A stretch of 25,192 nt of DNA from a virus, in IMG/VR virus record IMGVR_UViG_3300027917_000167, positions 1-25,192 of that record, one strand, 5' to 3'. Position 1 is the first letter of the stretch. Every line of letters begins with the position of its first letter. This document shows, in pieces, positions 16,227 to 23,793 of this stretch. The notes beneath the pieces were generated by a model. That model was not told where the DNA came from, searched no databases, and worked only from the letters and a program-made list of their open reading frames with translations. The translations under genes were made by a program, and so were the position numbers.

Positions 16227-16592
16227 TTATTTTTTATAACCTTCTATTCTTGCTTTAATAACATCTGCTTGAGTTATTTTACCGTCTCCAGTTTGATCTT
16301 TAAACATAGCTGGAGCATTTACAGCATCTTGTCTCATTTGTAAAGGACCAAATATGCCTTGAGCTACTGCTTGAGTTTGTGGCGAAAATGGATTAACCAA
16401 ACTAGATCCAGCTGGAGTAACATTAGTCATTGGTTGAACCATCGGTTGAGACATTTGTGGAGCTACTGGCTGTTGAGCCATTGCTTGATTCATAGGATCT
16501 ACGATACCAATTTGTTTCATTGGTGAATCGCTGTAGTGATTTGGAGAACCACATTTACAAAGAGGTGATCCACATTTTGAGCATTTTGCCAT
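16227..16592 (-). CDS. Zinc-knuckle / EF-hand-like two-part protein
   Basis: 121 aa, ATG start, 2 nt after the preceding gene. The N-terminus MAKCSKCGSPLCKCGSPNHY has four cysteines (C4, C7, C12, C14) that could bind one zinc ion. The middle is a Gln/Met/Pro-rich linker (MAQQPVAPQMSQPMVQPM). The C-terminus DQTGDGKITQADVIKARIEG matches a single EF-hand calcium loop of the D-x-T-x-D-G-x-I-x-x-x-D type followed by a helix, also like half of a dockerin. The S-P motif recurs (GSPLCK, DSPMKQ). A metal-binding head, flexible linker and calcium-binding tail suggest a connector, perhaps in the virion. No known family is recognised. Confidence 0.6.
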   Translation of the reverse strand: MAKCSKCGSPLCKCGSPNHYSDSPMKQIGIVDPMNQAMAQQPVAPQMSQPMVQPMTNVTPAGSSLVNPFSPQTQAVAQGIFGPLQMRQDAVNAPAMFKDQTGDGKITQADVIKARIEGYKK

Positions 16593-16594
16593 AA

Positions 16595-17038
16595 TTATCT
16601 GTATTTGTCTTTATTGACGTTATATATTGCTTTTGTTAAAACTTTATCAGTATATGTATTACCGCGTATTATACTATTAGAATCAGAAGTTGGTATATCT
16701 TCAACACCTAACATCATTCGATAAATTCTTTTTATCAACTGCTTGCATTTAATAGATGTTTTATATATATGGTATTTTTGAGTTGTTCTATTTCTATGTC
16801 TCCAAACAACTATCCAACCTTCTTTTAATAATCTATTCCATCTACGATTGTCCCAACTATAAGAATAAGCACCATCTTCAAAATCTCGTTTCTTAAACAT
16901 ATCCATGCAGTCTAAATAAATTAATAATTCAAGATCTGCATCGTTTAAATCATTATTCCTACAAGCCCATTTTCTTATGATTCTGTAGTGCTTCATAAGG
17001 TTGAGGTCTTTTATATCATCTGCCTCTAACCTTCTCAT
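16595..17038 (-). CDS. Winged-helix-like protein, possible DNA-binding regulator
   Basis: 147 aa; the ATG overlaps the groES stop as ATGA. After a basic N-terminal helix (KHYRIIRKWACRNN), DLNDADLELLIYLDCMDMF is a helix, SWDNRRWNRLLKEGWIVVWR reads as a recognition helix running into a beta strand, and TQKYHIYKTSIKCKQLIKRI as the wing strand and final helix. This order is that of MarR-like winged-helix proteins. The protein is strongly basic. It could regulate late genes or bind DNA during packaging. Translational coupling to groES suggests the same timing as the chaperonin. The fold assignment is by pattern only. Confidence 0.55.
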   Translation of the reverse strand: MRRLEADDIKDLNLMKHYRIIRKWACRNNDLNDADLELLIYLDCMDMFKKRDFEDGAYSYSWDNRRWNRLLKEGWIVVWRHRNRTTQKYHIYKTSIKCKQLIKRIYRMMLGVEDIPTSDSNSIIRGNTYTDKVLTKAIYNVNKDKYR

Positions 17039-17295
17039 AATACAACTACAACGTCTTGAACTTTAATAACGTGATAAGTTTCTTTTTCAACTTCTATTTT
17101 ATGACCAGCGTGTCTATCGTATAGTATTTTGCTACCTTCTTTCAAACTGTTTATTTCATCTCCAGCTGATACAACTGTAGCTTCTACATATCTAATATCG
17201 TCTCTGTGTGTTTCTGCCAAAAGAAGACCACCTTTTGTTTTGGTGGTACCTTCTTTGGTCTTTTTTATAATTATATTTCTACCTATTGCCTTCAT
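17035..17295 (-). CDS. groES: Phage co-chaperonin GroES (Cpn10)
   Basis: 86 aa, ATG start inside the last codons of groEL (17-nt overlap). GroES caps the GroEL ring. Visible elements: first strand IGRNIIIKK, mobile loop TTKTKGGLLLAETHRDD (about 17-33) with the GG and hydrophobic LLL that dock on GroEL, strand ATVVSAGDE, LKEGSKILYDRHAG, and last strand YHVIKVQDVVVVL. The bacterial protein is about 97 aa; the shortfall lies between VSAGDE and LKEGS, where E. coli GroES has its roof beta-hairpin, so the roof seems to be missing. T4 gp31 also lacks this hairpin, which gives a roomier chamber for its capsid protein. Order groEL-groES is the reverse of the usual bacterial operon. The stop overlaps the next gene as ATGA. 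Confidence 0.9.
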   Translation of the reverse strand: MKAIGRNIIIKKTKEGTTKTKGGLLLAETHRDDIRYVEATVVSAGDEINSLKEGSKILYDRHAGHKIEVEKETYHVIKVQDVVVVL

Positions 17296-18835
17296 TAATT
17301 CTTAAATTATTAATTACACAATCTGTAGATAAAATTGTAGTAGCTACTGAAGCTGCGTTTTGAAGAGCGCTCTTGGTGACTAGCAAAGGATCTATAATAC
17401 CTGACTTAGTCATATTTACCATTTTTCCTGTAACCACGTTGTAGCCTTGTCCTTTTCTATCCGGTGTTTTAACATCGTTAACTCCGGCGTTTTCTAGTAT
17501 TGTTTTATAAGGTGCTTTAATAGCTTCTAATAAAACTGTTTCACCTATTGACGAGGCTTTTAAATTTGTTGCGGCATTTAATAGAGCAATACCACCACCA
17601 GGAACAATCCCTTCTTTAATAGCAGCTTTAGTAGCACAGATAGCATCTTCAACTCTATCTGTTTTTTCTTTTAATTCTATTTCTGAATTAGCACCTACTT
17701 TTACTATAGCTATCTTAGCTGATAGCATTGCTAATCTTTTTTCTAATTTAACAAGTTTGTTAGGGTTTTTTTCTTCTAATAAACTTTGTTTTAAATCATT
17801 TATAACACTTAAAACTTCTTCTGAAGGTTCAGGAACTTGCAGTACCGTGTCTTCGTGTGAAGTTACACTTTTTATGCAAGTACCTAAGTGTTCTGGCTTT
17901 ATCATATCCATATCATCTCCAAGATCTTCGTTTATGATAGTAGCACCAGTTAGTAAAGAAAGGTCTTGAAGCATCTGTTGTTTATTAATTCCATAAGTTG
18001 GAGCATCAATAACATTTACTTTAATAGCACCTTTCATTTTATTCATTGCCAGAGCGGACAAAACACCTTGTTCCAAATCGCCTATAATAAGCAAAGGTTT
18101 ATTGTTTTTTATTACGTACTCTAGCACTGATTGTATTTGTCTAATAGTATCTACCGGTGATTCCAATAATAAAACCAGCGGTTTATCCAATTCAGCAGTC
18201 TTAGCCGCTTTATTAGTTATAAAATGTGAGTTTTTAAGACCTTTTTCGTATTGAACACCATCAACAACTTCGACGTATGTTTTACCGTCTGAAGATGTTT
18301 CCATCATTACAACGCCTGTATTATCAACTGATCTAAAAGCATCTGCTATAACACTACCAAGTTCAGAATCGTTGTTTGTAGATATAGTGGCAATTTGATC
18401 TATCATTTTACCTTTAACATCTACAGAAATAAGTTTTAAAAACTTAACTACATTTTTGACAGCTTTATTAATACCGTCTTTTAATTCTCTTGAGTTTGTT
18501 TTATCAGCTACTTTATAAGCTTCATTTAATATAGCGTGAGCTAAAACCGTAGCTGTTGTTGTGCCATCGCCCGCTTCTTTAACTGTTTTTCTAGCAGCTT
18601 CTTTTAAAAGCGTAGCACCCATATTTTCAACTGGATCTAGCAAGATTATTGAATCTGCTACAGTAACACCATCTTTTGTAATAATTGGTTTTCCAGTATG
18701 ATCTTCTAACATTACACATCGGCCGCTAGCTCCTAAAGTGGAGCTAACAGCTTTTGTGAGTTTTTCTATTCCTTTAAATACTTGATCTCTGGCTTCATCA
18801 CCAAAGTTTAAGTTCTTGACAATTGCGTCTGACAT
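17279..18835 (-). CDS. groEL: Phage chaperonin GroEL (Cpn60)
   Basis: 518 aa, ATG start behind a TTAAAT-repeat leader. A full group I chaperonin. Nucleotide-site residues are kept: ITKDGVTVA (D55), AGDGTTTATVLA (D90), VEDAICATKAA (catalytic D397), and PGGGIALL (412-419). The apical domain is recognisable (KPLLIIGDLEQG, INKQQMLQDLSLLTGA), but several residues that bind substrate and GroES in E. coli are changed: the Y199-L-S-P-Y203-F204 segment is LKNSHF (200-205), L234 corresponds to Q, V263-V264 to A-M; L237 and L259 are kept. The GGM-repeat C-terminal tail is absent (ends INEGNR). It is followed by an overlapping groES and preceded by a 36-aa membrane peptide. ATPase cycling is expected; client range is probably altered. 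Confidence 0.94.
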   Translation of the reverse strand: MSDAIVKNLNFGDEARDQVFKGIEKLTKAVSSTLGASGRCVMLEDHTGKPIITKDGVTVADSIILLDPVENMGATLLKEAARKTVKEAGDGTTTATVLAHAILNEAYKVADKTNSRELKDGINKAVKNVVKFLKLISVDVKGKMIDQIATISTNNDSELGSVIADAFRSVDNTGVVMMETSSDGKTYVEVVDGVQYEKGLKNSHFITNKAAKTAELDKPLVLLLESPVDTIRQIQSVLEYVIKNNKPLLIIGDLEQGVLSALAMNKMKGAIKVNVIDAPTYGINKQQMLQDLSLLTGATIINEDLGDDMDMIKPEHLGTCIKSVTSHEDTVLQVPEPSEEVLSVINDLKQSLLEEKNPNKLVKLEKRLAMLSAKIAIVKVGANSEIELKEKTDRVEDAICATKAAIKEGIVPGGGIALLNAATNLKASSIGETVLLEAIKAPYKTILENAGVNDVKTPDRKGQGYNVVTGKMVNMTKSGIIDPLLVTKSALQNAASVATTILSTDCVINNLRINEGNR

Positions 18836-18853
18836 ATTTGATTTAATTTAATT

Positions 18854-18964
18854 TTATTTAAAAATGCTTATAATCCCTAATATTGCTAAACTATAAGCTA
18901 GTATGGTTGTTAATATCCCTACAACACCTATAGTTATAGCAATACTTGGTTTTAGTTTTTTCAT
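18854..18964 (-). CDS. 36-aa single-pass membrane peptide
   Basis: Short frame of 36 codons with an ATG at 18962-18964 and TAA at 18854-18856. The peptide is MKKLKPSIAITIGVVGILTT followed by ILAYSLAILGIISIFK. A basic N-terminus (KKLK) is followed by one long hydrophobic helix of about 27 residues, giving N-in topology by the positive-inside rule. The start overlaps the stop of the 96-aa gene as ATGA, which argues strongly for coupled translation, and groEL begins 18 nt after its stop. Possible roles are a small holin-like or antiholin-like protein or a membrane anchor; none can be shown. Confidence 0.68.
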   Translation of the reverse strand: MKKLKPSIAITIGVVGILTTILAYSLAILGIISIFK

Positions 18965-19251
18965 TTAAAGGTTTTTACTACTTTCGGTCCGTTTATAAAT
19001 TCAACTTTCCTTTGATAGTGTTCGATTGTTTTGTCAATCGAAGTTTCAGCGGCTTCTAATGTTTCTCTACGCGTAACATCAATCCATTGATCTTCTTTTT
19101 TTAGATCTTGGTATTCTGTTTGGTAGTAACCGTTTGGCAGCTGAACTATTCTCCAGTTTGCTTTATCAGCTATATGCTTCCAAAGCTTTAAACGATTTTC
19201 ATCTGGTTGTGATTGACTAGACCACGTATTAGTCTGATAAAAAAATGTCAT
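18961..19251 (-). CDS. Small hypothetical protein
   Basis: 96 aa, ATG start. The sequence is Trp- and charge-rich: KLWKHIADKANWRIVQLPNG, then YQTEYQDLKKEDQWIDVTRR and a C-terminal helix TLEAAETSIDKTIEHYQRKV. It reads as a small alpha/beta domain with a helical end; no family is recognised. Its stop overlaps the start of the 36-aa membrane peptide. The 90-nt gap before it (19252-19341) has no frame worth calling and only a weak 5-bp hairpin. Confidence 0.6.
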   Translation of the reverse strand: MTFFYQTNTWSSQSQPDENRLKLWKHIADKANWRIVQLPNGYYQTEYQDLKKEDQWIDVTRRETLEAAETSIDKTIEHYQRKVEFINGPKVVKTFK

Positions 19252-19341
19252 TGGTTTTGGTTTTAAGTTATTAATTGGTTTGCGCTTTACCCGTGCCGGT
19301 TATGTTTTATATCATCACTTGTAAAAAGTGTTTTTTACTTA

Positions 19342-19680
19342 TTATTGTATTGTCACAGTTACAGAAGTTGGGTTTTGTTTCTCAGCAATTTGAGAAGCAA
19401 TACTATCTTCAATATTTTTAACTTGATCTGTTCCCATTGCGTCTTTTGTCCAACCAACAATTATTTCATTAGTTAAATCTTCGAATGGTATAAATGGTTT
19501 TGAAGAATCTAATTCAACTTTTTGAGTGCCTATATTTGTAGCTGAATAATGATTTAGATTAGAATCTAGTTTGTCCGATACGCCCGTTGCTATCCAATGT
19601 ACATTATATACTACATTAGTTTCACCTTCTGCTTGAGGGTGTATATCTACTGTTTTACAATCCCAATTATATGTTATCAT
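19342..19680 (-). CDS. Small conserved phage protein near the tail fibre genes
   Basis: 112 aa, ATG start, 16 nt after the fibre gene. The opening MITYNWDCKTVDIHPQAEGE, then NVVYNVHWIATGVSD, SATNIGTQKVEL and FIPFEDLTNEIIVGWTKDAM, recalls a short protein that recurs beside structural genes of marine phages; its role there is not known to me. The N-terminal 60 residues look beta-rich, the FEDLTNEIIVGWTKD part starts a helix, and the last residues (QNPTSVTVTIQ) form a possible strand. A virion or fibre-accessory role is a guess from position. Confidence 0.6.
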   Translation of the reverse strand: MITYNWDCKTVDIHPQAEGETNVVYNVHWIATGVSDKLDSNLNHYSATNIGTQKVELDSSKPFIPFEDLTNEIIVGWTKDAMGTDQVKNIEDSIASQIAEKQNPTSVTVTIQ

Positions 19681-19696
19681 TTTTGCTTGTTTTGAA

Positions 19697-21454
19697 TTAT
19701 TTCATTATAGCTGTAAAGCTATCTATTTGTTTTCCATCTTTAGGATCCATAACACTAAAAGTTATATTACCTTCGCATACTTGTATGCTACCTAATACCC
19801 CGTATTCTTCGCCTTTACAGTTTAAGATAGGTATTGTTGCATTACTTCCGTCAGATCCATTTTTACCATCATTTCCAGCTGGTCCTTGTGGTCCAGTCGC
19901 TCCTTGCGGACCTTGAGGTCCAGGCGTCAATGATACTTCTTCAAGTTCTTTTTCAAGTTCAGCTACACGCTTAACTAATAAGTCAATATAGTTAACACCT
20001 TTAATGCCATCAGGTCCAGTGTGAACTAGCTCAGGGTAATCATTTTCTATATCTTCAGCTATTACACCATAACGCTTTCTAGATAAACCATCAATAGAGC
20101 TTTTGTATGTATACTCTTTAAACGGTATTGATGTAGCTTTTCTTTTATCAATATCATTTATATTTTCTTTTTGATCTCTTTGAGATGTTTGTATTAAACT
20201 TAAACATCTTAAATCACCTGTAAATCTACCCGTTCCATTAACGTCAAGTTTATAAGCTGGGTTAGTCTGCCCAATACCGACGTCGCCTGTAGATGTTATG
20301 CGCATTCTTTCATTTGATGCTGCATTAAAAAAACTACCTCCAGTTGGCTGAGCGTGAAATGATATAAACGCTGAATCTATAGCGCCATCGCAAGATGCTT
20401 TTATATGAGCTAAATGGTCATTGTTTCTATTCCAAGAATATAGACCTATATCAGAAGAAGCTCCAGCGTCTGTATGGTCTAATATAATTTCACCATTGCC
20501 AGTGCTTGATATGTCTAAAACTCTTGTACTTCCTAATTGAGAAGTAGGACTAGTTGTCCCGATACCAACGTTGCCGTTACTTCCATTGATAGTAACTCTA
20601 TAACCTCCATTAGTTTCAAAATAGTAGCCTAAAGGTGCCTTTAAGTACATTCTAGTATCACTATTTCCTCGGATGTTTGTATTGCCGTTATCCCATTGAA
20701 GTCTTTCATTGAAATCTAACCTTATATCTCCACCGGAAACGTCAAGAGTTGCAGCCGGACTAGTAGTGCCAACCCCTACTCTATTATTAGTATAATCTAC
20801 ATTTAACGTACTGTCATTAAACCAAACACCTGTTGTGTCGTCCCATACTAAAACATCACCATCTACTTGAGATGTTATTTTAGTATCGTGCAGGTCGTGA
20901 ATACCTTCGTTTGCTTGCACTCTTATTTGTATCTTGCCATTAGTAGCAGCGTTTAAAACTATAGCAGCGGCTATTTTTACATTAGGTCCATCAGGCTCTG
21001 TTATTGTAAAATCACCAGCTGAATTAGGATCACACCATAGTATATCACCATCATTCCAAGTCTCACCGTTCTGACCAAGCGTGTTAAACTGATCTAATTG
21101 ACCAAACGATATAACTCTAGCAAAACCGCCATTAGCTACAGTAGTTTCTAATACACCTAAAAAGTATTTAGATTCTATACTACCATCAGCAACCATTTCA
21201 TCAATTAATATATGGCCAGAATTACCATCTGTGCCAACAGCCATTACGCCTTTACCTTTGTTTATGGTGGAACCTGTTTCGTTTTTTACTTCAAAGTAAA
21301 CAAAATTTGATGCTGCACCTTCAATAGAGCTTAAATCTACGAAAGATAAGTTGCCTGCACCGTCTGTCTGAATTATTTGATCAGCATCTCCATCTGTACT
21401 AGGTAGAGTATACTGATCATTAATCGTTATGTTATTTAAAAAACGATTAGCCAT
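19697..21454 (-). CDS. Tail fibre with S74 intramolecular chaperone and C-terminal collagen-like extension
   Basis: 585 aa, ATG start. The N-terminus MANRFLNNITINDQYTLPST resembles that of the next fibre gene (MAIPFLNNINLDDNQLLNAK), suggesting a common attachment segment. The shaft carries the repeats typical of S74 fibres: VGVGTTSPAATLDV (227-239), VGIGTTSPTSQL (296-307) and VGIGQTNPAYKLDV (392-405). An S74 (endosialidase-type) chaperone domain spans about 420-508, with putative cleavage serine S424 in TSQRDQKENI, then RYGVIAEDIENDYPELV and GVNYIDLLVKRVAELEKELE. Unusually, it continues into eight G-X-Y triplets (512-535) and a ~50-residue end domain. Such domains trimerise fibres and are often cut off by self-cleavage. 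Probable receptor-binding fibre. Confidence 0.85.
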   Translation of the reverse strand: MANRFLNNITINDQYTLPSTDGDADQIIQTDGAGNLSFVDLSSIEGAASNFVYFEVKNETGSTINKGKGVMAVGTDGNSGHILIDEMVADGSIESKYFLGVLETTVANGGFARVISFGQLDQFNTLGQNGETWNDGDILWCDPNSAGDFTITEPDGPNVKIAAAIVLNAATNGKIQIRVQANEGIHDLHDTKITSQVDGDVLVWDDTTGVWFNDSTLNVDYTNNRVGVGTTSPAATLDVSGGDIRLDFNERLQWDNGNTNIRGNSDTRMYLKAPLGYYFETNGGYRVTINGSNGNVGIGTTSPTSQLGSTRVLDISSTGNGEIILDHTDAGASSDIGLYSWNRNNDHLAHIKASCDGAIDSAFISFHAQPTGGSFFNAASNERMRITSTGDVGIGQTNPAYKLDVNGTGRFTGDLRCLSLIQTSQRDQKENINDIDKRKATSIPFKEYTYKSSIDGLSRKRYGVIAEDIENDYPELVHTGPDGIKGVNYIDLLVKRVAELEKELEEVSLTPGPQGPQGATGPQGPAGNDGKNGSDGSNATIPILNCKGEEYGVLGSIQVCEGNITFSVMDPKDGKQIDSFTAIMK

Positions 21455-21469
21455 AAATTATATTTTATT

Positions 21470-23098
21470 TTATCCTATTTTTTGAACTAATACTCTAATT
21501 GAGTTAGTTGGTGTTGTGGCAAATGTAATAGTTGCTTGAGTTGTTGATATACGGTCTACGTCAGCATAAACAGTTTCATATGTTACCGTATCATATAATT
21601 GAATTATTACATCTCTAGTAGCTAAACTATGTGTTATAGTAGCTGTATCTGTTATTGTAGCTGCATATGAGCTTACACTATTTATTTCACCAGCTAACTG
21701 AGAAAAATCTAATTTTTTATTGGCGCCAGCGCCATCATCATAGTAAGCTAAATAAGAATCTTCATTACCAGAAGAAGGTAAGCCTTGCGCTAGCGAGTCT
21801 ATATCCAAACCAACTGTAGCTGTTCCACTAGAATATGTTACTGATAAACCGTCTAATGGAGAAGCTGTTGCTTCATTGACGTTACCAATACCAACTTGAA
21901 CTAAACTAGCTAAATCAATATTATTTTGAACAGTTGTCCAATCAGCTAAAGCGCTTGGATCATCTATTTCAGCAATAAGTACATCACCTACTCTTAATTG
22001 CTCACCGAAGAAAGTGCCATCAGCTGTCACTGTGTATGTCCAACCTTTTTCAATACTGTTTGGTGAAGTCGTTAAGTCAGGTATGTTTAGGTTTGCATCA
22101 TATCCACCTTGATACACTAAACCGCCTACTGTAGCTGCATCAACATAAGCTTTTACCGCTGCTGACGTAGGCAGTGTTGTGTCGTTGTCGTTGTTTTCAA
22201 TACCCTCACTTTCTATTACTATCGCGCTAGCATTAAAATTAGCAACGTCTAAAACACCATTTGCTACTGTAGTTGTTATACTAGTTGTACCAGAACCTGT
22301 AACTTCTCCAGTTAATGTTATTGTTTCATTTCCTGTTAAGTATCTACCATCTAAACTTTGAGTTAAATCTGCAAGGGCTCCAGTTCTACCTAAAGTTAAA
22401 ACACCTGTTCCAGTATTGAATGATATAGAGTCTACGTAGTTGTCGTTATCCGCAGGAAGTGTAGCCCAAGTATTGTCTCCTCGTAAATACGTTGAAGAAC
22501 TTGGCGTCCCGGTAGCGCTTAAACTATATGTCAAAGATCCTGAAGTTGTAATTGGCCCACCTGACCCAGATATAAACGTTGAGTTTGAGGTCCCAACAGA
22601 AGTAACTGTACCAGTAAATTGATCTGCTGAGTTTATAGTAAATGTATTTGTACCCGTAGAATAAGAAACAGTAGTTGTTCCTGTTCCATTCCAGGTAACA
22701 GTATCTCCAGAGTTTATAGTTTCAGTATTCGTTCCATCACTCACGTCAAACGTGTATGTTCCAGGAATACTAGCTATTGTAGCCCAAACACCACTTTTAG
22801 CTAAATATCTTTCTCCTACACTAGCTGTACCGTCTATAGCTGATAAATCAACTGTTAGCGTAGGTCTCGCGTTGCTACCTACTAAAGTAAAATCTACATA
22901 AGTTCCGTTGGAGTATGTTGGATCTTTTATATCAACCCAATCACCTCCATCGTAATATTTAGCTGTTGCTGTACCTAACGTGCTATCAAAGTATATTTGA
23001 CCTTGAGCTGCTGTTGGAGCTGACGACGTAACGTGAAGTTTAGCGTTAAGTAGTTGATTATCGTCTAAATTAATGTTATTTAAAAATGGTATTGCCAT
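21470..23098 (-). CDS. Tail fibre / appendage protein
   Basis: 542 aa, ATG start, 2 nt after the 229-aa gene. It opens MAIPFLNNINLDDNQLLNAK, then a QGQIYFDSTLGTATAKYYDG segment common at the base of phage fibres. The middle is Thr/Ser/Gly-rich beta repeat (SGSGGPITTSGSLTYSLSAT, STYLRGDNTWATLP, DDTTLPTSAAVKAYVDA-like elements), the usual make-up of marine phage fibres. The last ~60 residues (ATITHSLATRDVIIQLYDTV onward, ending SIRVLVQKIG) resemble a compact tip domain with an H-x-L-x-x-D-V-x-V-Q start, found at the ends of several fibres. Probable host-recognition fibre; it lacks an S74 domain, so trimerisation may rely on its tip or on other helpers. Confidence 0.75.
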   Translation of the reverse strand: MAIPFLNNINLDDNQLLNAKLHVTSSAPTAAQGQIYFDSTLGTATAKYYDGGDWVDIKDPTYSNGTYVDFTLVGSNARPTLTVDLSAIDGTASVGERYLAKSGVWATIASIPGTYTFDVSDGTNTETINSGDTVTWNGTGTTTVSYSTGTNTFTINSADQFTGTVTSVGTSNSTFISGSGGPITTSGSLTYSLSATGTPSSSTYLRGDNTWATLPADNDNYVDSISFNTGTGVLTLGRTGALADLTQSLDGRYLTGNETITLTGEVTGSGTTSITTTVANGVLDVANFNASAIVIESEGIENNDNDTTLPTSAAVKAYVDAATVGGLVYQGGYDANLNIPDLTTSPNSIEKGWTYTVTADGTFFGEQLRVGDVLIAEIDDPSALADWTTVQNNIDLASLVQVGIGNVNEATASPLDGLSVTYSSGTATVGLDIDSLAQGLPSSGNEDSYLAYYDDGAGANKKLDFSQLAGEINSVSSYAATITDTATITHSLATRDVIIQLYDTVTYETVYADVDRISTTQATITFATTPTNSIRVLVQKIG

Positions 23099-23100
23099 AA

Positions 23101-23790
23101 TTAGTTCATATATGCTTTACCAGATTCAGCTCCGGCAAATGTTATTGTTAAATTGTTTGAATCTATATATGTTATATCAGCTTGACCAACTTGTCCAGAA
23201 GGTAAAGCTACTGTAACTGAAGGGAATTTACCTAAATTATGTGTTACGTTCCAAGTTATAGCCGGAACAGCTTGATTAAATGTATAATGCTTATCACTAG
23301 CTGAATCTAACACAAAATTAGCTATATCGTAATAATTTTGATCAACTAAAGAACCCGCGCCGCCGATATAGGACAATGCAAGTGTATAAAATCCATCTCC
23401 GTTGTCGGTATATGCGGTGATTTTATAGTGACCAAAAGAACTTATATTGTTTTGCTCTGATATAAGAACATCAGAACCTACAATGTAATTTACAAAATCA
23501 ACTACATTTTGACCGCCAGCGTCAACTGAATGTACATTTAATGACGTGATAGCAGAAAATGCCGTACCATCTGCAACACCGTAGAACATACCGCTACCAG
23601 CTTCACTAGCATCAGCTTCAAACTTGTAGACCATCTGCTCAGATATAGATATCTTACCTTTAGTATTAAGATAATTAGCCACATCTATCGCAAGGAAGTT
23701 TTTTGTCTGTCTATTTGGGCTAGCTGTTCCTATCCAAGCGTCATTATCCTGTATTGTAGTATCTTTAGGATACGAACTTATTCTTGCCAT
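23101..23790 (-). CDS. Short fibre/tip-like structural protein
   Basis: 229 aa, ATG start, 3 nt after the 151-aa gene. The N-terminus MARISSYPKDTTIQDNDAWI, then GTASPNRQTKNF, is a short anchor motif repeated in the preceding gene product (MAIINTYPTATPKASDLLIG). The middle is beta-rich. The C-terminal ~60 residues, with AITWNVTHNLGKFPSVTVAL, then YIDSNNLTITFAGAESGKAY, match a tip domain often seen at the end of phage fibre proteins (W-x-V-x-HNLGK-x-PSVTV). It is probably a short appendage or a partner that binds the longer fibres. No enzyme motif is seen. Confidence 0.68.
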   Translation of the reverse strand: MARISSYPKDTTIQDNDAWIGTASPNRQTKNFLAIDVANYLNTKGKISISEQMVYKFEADASEAGSGMFYGVADGTAFSAITSLNVHSVDAGGQNVVDFVNYIVGSDVLISEQNNISSFGHYKITAYTDNGDGFYTLALSYIGGAGSLVDQNYYDIANFVLDSASDKHYTFNQAVPAITWNVTHNLGKFPSVTVALPSGQVGQADITYIDSNNLTITFAGAESGKAYMN

Positions 23791-23793
23791 TTA

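Noticed and set aside
19316-19341. CACTT-GTAAA-AAGTG hairpin followed by T6 on the plus strand
   Set aside because: The 5-bp AT-rich stem is weak and the T-run lies on the strand that carries no gene here; on the transcribed strand it is preceded, not followed, by the tract.
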